Shown one piece after another: positions 18,061 through 24,249 of a stretch of DNA of 64,000 nucleotides (within the stretch, counting starts at the first letter, position 1; every line of letters starts with the position of its first letter). A program made the position numbers and the translations under genes. The stretch lies in NCBI GenBank assembly GCA_934351255.1, contig CAKRJH010000001.1:186001-250000 (forward strand), in the 5' to 3' direction. This stretch comes from an uncultured Lachnospiraceae bacterium. GTDB taxonomy: Bacteria > Bacillota > Clostridia > Lachnospirales > Lachnospiraceae. The notes below the pieces were generated by a model. That model was not told where the DNA came from. It saw only the letters and a list, made by a program, of their open reading frames with translations, and did no database searches.

Positions 18061-18674
18061 TTATGGAAAAAATTTCTGAAAGAACGGCATTCGGTTCATT
18101 TGATCATACTCATGATCTTCTTTAAAATGTACTTATATAAAAAGAGATGGGAAGATATTCTAAAGGCGATATGACATTGGTTTCCGTTGTAGAAATAATG
18201 GTTTCCATAAAAAGGATTTGAAGGCAGATTATCATAATAATAGTTGATTAATGATAATTGGGATGTTATAATGGGTGTATATTAAATATATAGTGTGGGA
18301 CGGATATTTTCAGCAAAATAGCCTCTAATTATAGGGGTGTTCGTTTATAGCAACAAAAGTTGTATATTAATAATTTCCGTATCAGACAAAATATAAAAAA
18401 AGAACAATATAGATGTACTTTATAGCAGCGAGCTTTGTCTATATGAAGCGAATGGTAAATTGGCAATAGATATATAATATTAAATATATGAAATGCGGTT
18501 GTTATATTAATTGGATGATTAGCTTAATTCCCTCAAAAATAGGGGCAGGAGATGATAAACAACATATGAAGCAGAAGTATAGGAGGGAAGTAACATCTGA
18601 TTGTAAGATTTACGTTGGCTTATTAAGCATATGGAGACAAGATAAATAGCATATAGGGAAGGAGTGGGTGTTTA
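18061..18674. other. AT-rich non-coding stretch before the 293-residue orphan gene
   Basis: About 610 bp, very AT-rich, with no open frame that looks coding on either strand. It lies between the IS21 remnant and the first gene of the accessory island and probably holds the promoter for 18675. Several TATAAT-like hexamers are present, but none has a convincing -35 partner. An AGGGAAGGAG ribosome-binding site sits at the right-hand end. Confidence 0.5.
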
Positions 18675-19556
18675 ATGTCTAGTGTAATGGTCGATAATTG
18701 GTTTATGGAGGAAGTCCTTGCAGAAATTCGGGAAAATGATGTACAAAATTATAGTAGTTATACAGATCTGCTGATGGCAATAGTTTTATGGGATGATGTG
18801 TACTATCCCTCAAATGGTAAAAATTGGTGGAATAGTATGGTTAGTCCAGTTCAAGATTTATTGATTCCAGTAGATGATTTTGGAGAATGGGAGGGAAGAC
18901 ATACAGAGCATAATAATATAGTTTGTGACGGAGCAATACAATATTTGGATTTTTGTAATCAAAAAGGGTTTAATTATTTACCATGTAAAAAAAGGTTGAA
19001 TTTTTTGAGGCGGGCTTGTAGTCCTGAAGAGGTATCGAAAGCACTTATGCGTCTTAGACAACAAGACATATTAACTAAGACAGTAAGAGATTACTATTTA
19101 GATCATTATAACAATGTTTTGGAACTTCAAAAAATACAAATTCAAATGCCAATTCTATCAAAGTATATTTTTGATGAGGCTTCAAACGATATTTCTCCAG
19201 TAGACTTTGCAGTACAATTAAAAAATGAAAAAAAAGTCATAGAATATAGAAATTTTTTGGATCAATTAGATTCAGCTGTAGAAAAGCAAGATTGGAGAGA
19301 ACTTAGATTTTTGTTACAATGTTCTCAAGATGCTGTAGATTCGGTGCTGTCAGTGGATAAAAGAAAATTGATAAGTGTATCTGTAGATATTTTTCCGCTA
19401 CCCCAAATAATAATACATTTGGGAAATATAGAAATGAACTTAGGAAAAACATTATCTTTAACGATTAATAATGTTGAAGCATTAATAAAAAAATATAATT
19501 TGATTTTTTTAAGAGAAGTTACACAATATGCAATTAACGATATGGCTTTATGGTAG
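18675..19556 (+). CDS. Orphan protein of unknown function, upstream of AIPR gene
   Basis: A 293-residue soluble-looking protein that I do not recognise. It is acidic, rich in aromatic residues near the N-terminus (YSSYTDLLMAIVLWDDVYYP, then KNWWNSMVSPVQDLLIPVDD), has a charged helical middle (RLRQQDILTKTVRDYYLDHY) and a beta-rich C-terminus. No signal peptide, membrane segment or catalytic motif is evident. AGGGAAGGAG precedes ATG 18675. The AIPR gene begins about 90 bp downstream on the same strand with no terminator between, so the two may form one defence unit. That partnership is an inference from position only. Confidence 0.6.
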   Translation: MSSVMVDNWFMEEVLAEIRENDVQNYSSYTDLLMAIVLWDDVYYPSNGKNWWNSMVSPVQDLLIPVDDFGEWEGRHTEHNNIVCDGAIQYLDFCNQKGFNYLPCKKRLNFLRRACSPEEVSKALMRLRQQDILTKTVRDYYLDHYNNVLELQKIQIQMPILSKYIFDEASNDISPVDFAVQLKNEKKVIEYRNFLDQLDSAVEKQDWRELRFLLQCSQDAVDSVLSVDKRKLISVSVDIFPLPQIIIHLGNIEMNLGKTLSLTINNVEALIKKYNLIFLREVTQYAINDMALW

Positions 19557-19647
19557 GAATATATATAATTGAAGATTTTGTTGTATTACGGGGTTAACAG
19601 AAAGGAAATGTGATAATTATTTTCTTAATTGTCATTAAAGGTTTCAA

Positions 19648-21618
19648 ATGAATAAGATTATTGAGAGTTTTTTAAATACGCATATAAATGAATATTCTAT
19701 TGAACAATTTGATAAGGAGACAGCATTCGAACACTTTATCGATAGATGTGTTGTAAATAAGTATTCTGCGGATAGATTTGATCCAATGGATATTATGACA
19801 GACAAAGGAGAGAAGGGGATTGATGGTATAGCAATAGTGGTGAATGATCGGATAATATTAACCGTAGATGAGTTTGAGTCTATAGCAAGAGATAATGCGG
19901 ACTTGGAAGTAAAGTTTGTATTTATCCAATCAAAAACAAGTGATAAATTTAAGGGAGATGAAATTGGTACATTTATTTATGGTGTTAAAGCGTTTTTTGC
20001 GGAAGAGTCTATGAGGCCAGAAACCAATGAAAAAATAGAAAATATGATTGAAATAAAAAATTTAATTTATCAAAAAAGTATAAATATGGTAAAGAACCCA
20101 GAGTTAGATTTATATTATGTATGCTGTGGAAAATGGAGTGATGATAATGGATTACAAAATAGAATAGATATTGATTTAAAACCATTAATAGAATCTCAAG
20201 ATTTTAGTAATGTTGAATTTTATAAATATGATTCTGATAAAATTTGCATTGTTTATAAAGAATTAAAAAAGAAGATAAGTAGAACATTTCTTATGGAGAG
20301 AAGAATATCTTTTCCAACAATTAAGGGGGCTAAACAATCATTTTTGGGTATAGTAAATTGTCAACAATTTATATCACTTCTTACAGATAATGATGGAAAA
20401 ATGTTGACAAATATTTTTGAAGATAATGTTCGGGATTTTCAAGGATACAATCCAGTAAATAATGAAATTAGGGATACAATTAATGATGAGGAAGATCAAA
20501 AATGTTTTGCGTTATTAAATAATGGAATCACTATCGTTGCCAAGAAGGTTGATGTGACAGGGGATAATGTAAAAATATATGATTATCAAATTGTAAATGG
20601 GTGTCAAACAAGCTATGTATTATTTGATAATAGAAATATGATTAAGGATGGAACGTACATTATTGTAAAAGTTATTGAAGTTATATCAGAAAAATTGTCA
20701 GACCGAGTAATATACACAACTAATAGGCAAACAGAAGTAAAATCGGAAGCGTTTACATCAACGAAGCATTTCCATAAAGAATTACAAGATTATTATAATG
20801 CCTTAGTAGGAGAATTTGGATTATATTATGAAAGAAGATCAAAGCAATATGATTTACAAGATAATATAAGGAAGGCTAATGTAGTAACTTTGGCAACTCA
20901 AACCAAATCGTATGTTGCGACTTTTTTGAGCGAACCACATAGTATTCACAGATATTATGGTGAGCTCTTAAGTGCATATAAAAATAGATTATATTTAGAT
21001 TCGGATGATGTACAACCATATTATATAGCGGCCTATTTTAATTTCTTTTTAGAAAAGTTAATTAAAGAAGGAAAAATTGAAAAGAAATATAGAGTTTTTA
21101 AATTTCATTTAATGTTGGGAATGAAAATTCTTATGACAGATAATGATATTATATATGGTCAGGCTCGTAAACAAAAGAAAGTATGTGATATTATTTTTCA
21201 AATAATAAGAAATGAAATTGAATTTCAAGGATATGCGGAAACAGCATTAATGTGTTTGCGTCAAGCTATAGTTGATTCTAAAATCAATGCTATGGAACAA
21301 CATAGAAGTAAAGATTTTACGACAGAATATATATTGTTGCTAAATAAACAAAAAAAAGCAGTTGATTCAACAGAGTATATTAAGAAAGGTGACGTGGTGC
21401 ATTGTACTGTTACTTCTATTTCAAAAGAATATATTAGTGTAACAATAAAAACACAGGATACAAGAAATAGAGGAAAAATCCATATTTCAAAATTGACTAA
21501 TGAGGATATTGAGCGGTGTGAGGATGTTACAAAAATTGGTGATATTTTTCAAGCCAAAATCATAAGTAAAGATTTTTATGCTTCAAAAAATGGATGGTCA
21601 TTAACGAGAATATTCTAG
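19648..21618 (+). CDS. AIPR family abortive-infection protein with C-terminal S1-like domain
   Basis: AIPR-family proteins were first described in lactococcal abortive phage infection and are thought to stop phage growth at a cost to the cell. The 656-residue protein has an N-terminal nuclease-like core: Asp 59 in GIDGIAIVV and the Q-S-K triad at 94-96 in FVFIQSKTS, a D...QxK pattern of Mrr/PD-(D/E)XK type. The AIPR core has NNGITIVAKK (291-300) and QIVNGCQTSYVLF (314-326), then TNRQTEVKSEAFTS. From about residue 578, KKGDVVHCTVTSISKEYISV and GKIHISKL look like an S1-type RNA-binding fold. AT-rich composition and neighbours suggest transfer. The S1-like part is a pattern call and less certain than the AIPR call. 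Confidence 0.85.
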   Translation: MNKIIESFLNTHINEYSIEQFDKETAFEHFIDRCVVNKYSADRFDPMDIMTDKGEKGIDGIAIVVNDRIILTVDEFESIARDNADLEVKFVFIQSKTSDKFKGDEIGTFIYGVKAFFAEESMRPETNEKIENMIEIKNLIYQKSINMVKNPELDLYYVCCGKWSDDNGLQNRIDIDLKPLIESQDFSNVEFYKYDSDKICIVYKELKKKISRTFLMERRISFPTIKGAKQSFLGIVNCQQFISLLTDNDGKMLTNIFEDNVRDFQGYNPVNNEIRDTINDEEDQKCFALLNNGITIVAKKVDVTGDNVKIYDYQIVNGCQTSYVLFDNRNMIKDGTYIIVKVIEVISEKLSDRVIYTTNRQTEVKSEAFTSTKHFHKELQDYYNALVGEFGLYYERRSKQYDLQDNIRKANVVTLATQTKSYVATFLSEPHSIHRYYGELLSAYKNRLYLDSDDVQPYYIAAYFNFFLEKLIKEGKIEKKYRVFKFHLMLGMKILMTDNDIIYGQARKQKKVCDIIFQIIRNEIEFQGYAETALMCLRQAIVDSKINAMEQHRSKDFTTEYILLLNKQKKAVDSTEYIKKGDVVHCTVTSISKEYISVTIKTQDTRNRGKIHISKLTNEDIERCEDVTKIGDIFQAKIISKDFYASKNGWSLTRIF

Positions 21619-21913
21619 AGATAGAGAAAATAACAGCTAACTAGGGTGAATATGGGAATAAGTTATTTGGATGTAATTAAGCACCTGCTAAAAATATAAA
21701 CAAAGTATATGTTTGATGCAAATATAAATTGGAGAGCTGTTTAGGTTCATGTTGGGAATGGGAACATTTTGATAGAGTTGGAAAATGGATCGAAATAAAG
21801 GACTTAGATATGAATGGAAGTGCCTATTATCAAGGCCTAAGAGTAAAAATTGAGATGTTCATACCATAGAAAATTCTAGCGTCCAATATAGAATCAAAGA
21901 GAGGAAATATTGC
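21619..21913. other. Intergenic stretch with possible decayed coding sequence
   Basis: Two overlapping frames here look faintly coding, for example WEWEHFDRVGKWIEIKDLDM (about 21756-21815) and HVGNGNILIELENG in the neighbouring frame, each cut by stops. Neither has a start with a ribosome-binding site and I do not recognise the protein. The most likely reading is a decayed gene after the AIPR gene. No terminator hairpin was seen. Confidence 0.3.
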
Positions 21914-22405
21914 ATGGATGAGTATATTATTGAGGCAAAAAAAGAGTATAGTAAGTTATCAAATTTAAGTAGAGCACAAGCAAAAAGAGGAGAATGCATT
22001 TGGTGCGGAAAGAAGATTACAAGCTTTTGTAATTCTCACTCAATTCCTAAAATGGTTTTGGAGAATATTGATATGGATGGGAAATTGGATTATTTCAATA
22101 CTATAGTTAAAATGCCATTATTAAATGAAGATAAGGGAATACGTGAGGCTGGAACTTTCAAACTTCTATGTAAAGAATGTGATAAGAGAATATTTCAAGA
22201 TTACGAAGATCCTGAAAAAATATGTCTAATGCCAAATAAGAGAATGCTAGAAGAAATAGCCTTGAAAAATATATTGGTAATGCTTAATAAGAGATTTTAT
22301 GAAACTAAACGATATGATAATATGCAAAAAATATTCCATATGCCGTTTCCGTATATGCAAAAGCAGGAAGTAACGAAATTTAGGATTTTGTTGAAAATGT
22401 ACTAA
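21914..22405 (+). CDS. HNH-like zinc-finger protein, probably truncated
   Basis: A 163-residue protein with two Cys pairs and a His, arranged as in HNH-type endonucleases or related zinc proteins: GECIWCGKKITSFCNSHSIP (Cys-x2-Cys then Ser-His) and LLCKECDKRIFQDYEDPE (Cys-x2-Cys). The usual family proteins with this CxxC / SHxIP / CxxCD layout, as I recall them, are clearly longer, and the sequence stops soon after MPFPYMQKQEVTKFRILLKM. This may be a shortened form. GAGAGGAAAT precedes ATG 21914. It is followed 21 bp later by a small membrane protein gene. A role as a nuclease in the defence island is possible but unproven. Confidence 0.55.
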   Translation: MDEYIIEAKKEYSKLSNLSRAQAKRGECIWCGKKITSFCNSHSIPKMVLENIDMDGKLDYFNTIVKMPLLNEDKGIREAGTFKLLCKECDKRIFQDYEDPEKICLMPNKRMLEEIALKNILVMLNKRFYETKRYDNMQKIFHMPFPYMQKQEVTKFRILLKMY

Positions 22406-22426
22406 AAAGAAAAGAGAGGAGAAGAG

Positions 22427-22957
22427 ATGAGTCAAGAAGTTTTAGGTGCTCTTATAACAGCCTTAATATCAGGATGTGTTTCCGGTATTGGATTTGTAGT
22501 TACATATAAATCGATGAAAAACAATTTTCGGGAAGCCCTGAAAAAGGAGAAAACAAGTATTCATATTGAAAAAATGTCACCTATACCATATGAAATATTG
22601 GAATTGCTGGAAAATTTTATGAGAGGGGGAGACAAAGCAGCTTTTTTGCGTGATTTTACCGCATTATTGAATACTATATATGCATACGGATCGGAGGAAG
22701 CAATTAAAATTGTTGCGACTATGCAAATAGAGAATTATACATCGCAAAATAATGCATCAGGTATTAATTATAGAGGAATTTCATTCTATATATTATTAGC
22801 GACACAGATAAAAAGCGATGTGACGGGGATTGAAATATCACCAGAATTTTGGCTGGAGATGAGAGTTAATGATTATGCGCAGAATAAGGAGACTTTTAAA
22901 ACAGCAAATAATGCTATAGTGAAGGAATTGAACCTTTCGGAAAAGTTCCTGATATAA
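22427..22957 (+). CDS. Small membrane-anchored protein of unknown function
   Basis: A 176-residue protein with one N-terminal membrane segment (about residues 5-27, VLGALITALISGCVSGIGFV) followed by a basic linker (SMKNNFREALKKEKT) and a mostly helical cytoplasmic domain. I do not recognise the family. GAGAGGAGAAGAG before ATG 22427 is a strong ribosome-binding site. The HNH-like gene ends 21 bp upstream and a perfect terminator lies 74 bp downstream, so the two genes probably form one transcript. One-helix membrane proteins are common as effectors in phage-defence systems; that is context, not evidence for this gene. Confidence 0.6.
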   Translation: MSQEVLGALITALISGCVSGIGFVVTYKSMKNNFREALKKEKTSIHIEKMSPIPYEILELLENFMRGGDKAAFLRDFTALLNTIYAYGSEEAIKIVATMQIENYTSQNNASGINYRGISFYILLATQIKSDVTGIEISPEFWLEMRVNDYAQNKETFKTANNAIVKELNLSEKFLI

Positions 22958-23030
22958 TCTTATGTTTTATGAATTGGAAAATCCGTAAGTGTCTGATGGA
23001 ATTGTTAAGATAATAAGGGGTTTTAAGAAG

Positions 23031-23069
23031 GATGCCAAGCCTGTTGAGAGACAGACTTGGCATCTTTTT
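23031..23069 (+). terminator. Rho-independent terminator after 22427-22957
   Basis: The arms GATGCCAAG (23031-23039) and CTTGGCATC (23056-23064) are a perfect 9-bp inverted repeat with a 16-base loop, followed by a run of five T. It ends the transcript of the HNH-like and membrane protein genes. Confidence 0.88.
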
Positions 23070-23087
23070 CAAAAGTGGTCATAAAGA

Positions 23088-23324
23088 TTCGATGCAGTCC
23101 TGAAAGAATCAATCAAAAACGATGTGATGATTGATGCAAGAGTGCAGCAGAATATGACACAGGAAGAGTTATCAGCCAAAATCGGAATTATTTAGGCAGA
23201 TATAAGCCGGATTGAGAACGGAACAAGAAATCCCAGTCTGAGTATGGTGAAAAAACTTGCACAGGGACTAGGAATGAAATTAAAACTGGAATTTATTTCA
23301 AGGCCGAAAAAAGATAAAATGTAG
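23088..23324 (+). pseudogene. XRE-family (HigA-like) antitoxin pseudogene with in-frame amber codon
   Basis: An Xre-type helix-turn-helix protein, probably the antitoxin of a HigBA-like pair. The frame reads FDAVLKESIKNDVMIDARVQ, QNMTQEELSAKIGII, a TAG stop (23193-23195), then ADISRIENGTRNPSLSMVKK and LAQGLGMKLKLEFISRPKK, ending at TAG 23322. In intact relatives the recognition helix reads TQADISRLE, so the stop sits exactly where a Gln codon is expected (CAG to TAG). A TAA in the upstream frame also removes the start. No toxin gene is next to it; it is an orphan relic. Confidence 0.75.
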
Positions 23325-23345
23325 ATAGTTAGAATTCATTGAACA

Positions 23346-23396
23346 GAAAAGCCTAAATGGGCAGAAATTTTCAATAGAATGGAGTGGGCTTTACGA
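23346..23396 (+). repeat. Repeat copy 1: stem-loop leader (AGCC-N5-GGGC type)
   Basis: The first of three copies of a short element in this region. It holds AAAAGCCTAAATGGGC then GAAATTTTCAATAGAATGGA and continues GTGGGCTTTACG. It closely matches copy 3, which runs directly into the ATG of the DUF4143 ATPase at 24249; here the ATG position reads ACG. This suggests a duplicated 5' end of that gene left behind after its body was lost. Confidence 0.65.
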
Positions 23397-23402
23397 ATAA
23401 AA

Positions 23403-23427
23403 GGGGACAGACCCCATTAAATTTGAA
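23403..23427 (+). repeat. Short palindromic repeat, GGGGACAGACCCC type
   Basis: A 13-bp hairpin-forming palindrome (GGGG, ACAGA, CCCC) followed by ATTAAATTTGAA. A related sequence, GGGGCAGACCGCATTAAATTTAA, lies at 25593-25614 on the other side of the DUF4143 ATPase gene. Motifs of this type are often scattered in genomes, sometimes with IS200-like transposases, but no such gene is visible here. Confidence 0.5.
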
Positions 23428-23556
23428 ACTTTAGGGTATAATAGTTATGTGAGGACTGACAACGCCCATCTTGTATTTGGCTTCTGTGTTCCTGTTATAT
23501 GAGGATTAGAATTTGCTAAAAAATATTAAAATCGGAGAAAAGGCGAACATATGTTT

Positions 23557-23585
23557 TTGAAGGGCGTGTAAAAATATGGTAGAAT
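23557..23585 (+). promoter_or_regulatory. Promoter of small membrane peptide cassette A (sense)
   Basis: TTGAAG (23557-23562), a 17-bp spacer and TAGAAT (23580-23585) with TGG just before the -10, so an extended -10 sigma-A promoter. Transcription should begin at about 23591, directly at a perfect stem-loop. Confidence 0.75.
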
Positions 23586-23590
23586 AGTGA

Positions 23591-23606
23591 TATCTCGAAA
23601 GAGATA
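23591..23606 (+). promoter_or_regulatory. 5' stem-loop of cassette A mRNA
   Basis: TATCTC (23591-23596), GAAA tetraloop and GAGATA (23601-23606) form a perfect 6-bp stem with a stable GNRA loop at the predicted 5' end of the peptide mRNA. Such 5' hairpins protect type I toxin mRNAs from decay. It is followed by the leader motif CCATAACGGTAGGCGG (about 23614-23629), shared with cassette B. Confidence 0.6.
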
Positions 23607-23695
23607 AGGTGTTGCCATAACGGTAGGCGGCTGGCCCTTCTGAAAAAGGAGGGATGTAATAAAAGCCCTCTGGCTGAAGGGAGGGTGGTGTGATT

Positions 23696-23848
23696 ATGAC
23701 GATGGATTACATAACGTTGGCAGGATTTATTCTTGCAGTTTTTGGAACCGGAGTTGCAGTCGGAAAGATTGTCGAGAAAATCGAAAGATTGGAACGCAGG
23801 AGAGAAGATGAAGAGCATAAAAACACAAGCAAAAACGACCGCCAATAG
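23696..23848 (+). CDS. 50-residue membrane peptide, candidate type I toxin (cassette A)
   Basis: The peptide has a short polar start (MTMDYI), one hydrophobic segment (about residues 6-23, TLAGFILAVFGTGVAVG) and a highly charged tail (KIVEKIERLERRREDEEH, then KNTSKNDRQ). This is the shape of holin-like and Fst/TxpA-type toxic peptides. The ribosome-binding site GAAGGGAGGG can pair with upstream CCCTC and CCCTTC stretches in the leader, so translation may be held down by RNA structure. It is flanked by its own promoter, a shared terminator and a convergent antisense promoter. Toxicity is an inference. Cassette B at 42.8-43.1 kb has the same layout. Confidence 0.7.
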   Translation: MTMDYITLAGFILAVFGTGVAVGKIVEKIERLERRREDEEHKNTSKNDRQ

Positions 23849-23879
23849 TTTTTCCAGGACTGAAGCGATCGTTTTTTTC
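23830..23879. terminator. Bidirectional terminator of cassette A
   Basis: AAAAACGA-C-CGC (from about 23831) pairs with GCG-A-TCGTTTTT (to about 23878), giving an almost perfect stem with T-runs on both strands. It overlaps the end of the peptide gene and can end both the sense and the antisense RNA, so the two transcripts would be complementary over roughly 50 bases. Confidence 0.7.
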
Positions 23880-23925
23880 GTTGTTTCATAATGAAGGCTA
23901 GCCGTCTATCGGCGACACCTTTTAT
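23830..23925 (-). ncRNA. Predicted antisense RNA of cassette A
   Basis: A minus-strand RNA of about 95 bases predicted between the promoter at 23932-23960 and the shared terminator. It contains the motif CGCCGATAGACGGCTAGCC close to its 5' end. It has no open frame of its own. Its terminator region is complementary to the 3' part of the peptide mRNA, as expected for a type I antitoxin RNA. Its existence is inferred from promoter and terminator only. Confidence 0.5.
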
Positions 23926-23931
23926 GTGATT

Positions 23932-23960
23932 ATAATAGCATTTTACGAATGGATTTTCAA
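23932..23960 (-). promoter_or_regulatory. Antisense promoter of cassette A
   Basis: On the minus strand TTGAAA (23955-23960), a 17-bp spacer and TATTAT (23932-23937), with TGC before the -10. It points toward the peptide gene. Confidence 0.65.
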
Positions 23961-24045
23961 CAGGAAACTTCTCTGATTTATTACACTTATAAATAAGCAA
24001 CTTACGAGTTACTAACTCGAAAGCATACTTATTGGAGGTGGGCGA

Positions 24046-24150
24046 GTGAGTTAATTCTATTATCGTGAGGAGGAGCTTTGGAAACTGAATAAGCGGTACG
24101 CTGGTGACGAGTTTGAATTTGTTGAACTAAAAAGCCTTTTGGGGCTATAA
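24046..24150 (+). pseudogene. N-terminal fragment of an AAA ATPase (DUF234-type) gene
   Basis: After TTGGAGGTGGGCGA the frame from GTG 24046 reads two codons, a TAA stop (24052-24054), then FYYREEELWKLNKRYAGDEF and EFVELKSLLGL to a stop at 24148. The FYYREEELxxLNKRY start is typical of ATP-binding proteins of the archaeal-ATPase/DUF234 type, in which EF(I/V)VIYGRRRVGKT would follow. The sequence leaves that pattern at the point where repeat copy 2 begins, so a deletion has joined this gene start to the repeat. It cannot make a working protein. Confidence 0.55.
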
Positions 24151-24163
24151 TTTTCAATGAGAA
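24129..24163 (+). repeat. Repeat copy 2: stem-loop leader
   Basis: AAAAAGCCTTTTGGGGCT then ATAATTTTCAATGAGAA matches copies 1 and 3 in the stem-loop and the ATTTTCAATG block, though the loop differs. It forms the downstream border of the truncated ATPase fragment. Confidence 0.5.
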
Positions 24164-24164
24164 C

Positions 24165-24193
24165 TTGAAAAACCGATAAAAAACATCTATAAT
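24165..24193 (+). promoter_or_regulatory. Promoter of DUF4143 ATPase gene
   Basis: TTGAAA (24165-24170), a 17-bp spacer and a perfect TATAAT (24188-24193). The transcript would start at about 24200, at the beginning of repeat copy 3, so the stem-loop would form the 5' leader of the mRNA. Confidence 0.75.
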
Positions 24194-24200
24194 ATTGATT

Positions 24201-24249
24201 GAAAAAGCCTAAATGGGCTGAAATTTTCAATGGAATGGAGCGGGATTTA
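24201..24249 (+). repeat. Repeat copy 3: stem-loop leader of the ATPase gene
   Basis: GAAAAAGCCTAAATGGGCT, then GAAATTTTCAATGGAATGGA and GCGGGATTT to the ATG. It holds the AGCC-TAAAT-GGGCT hairpin at the 5' end of the predicted transcript and the GGAG-type ribosome-binding region. Near-identical to copy 1 at 23346. Confidence 0.65.
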
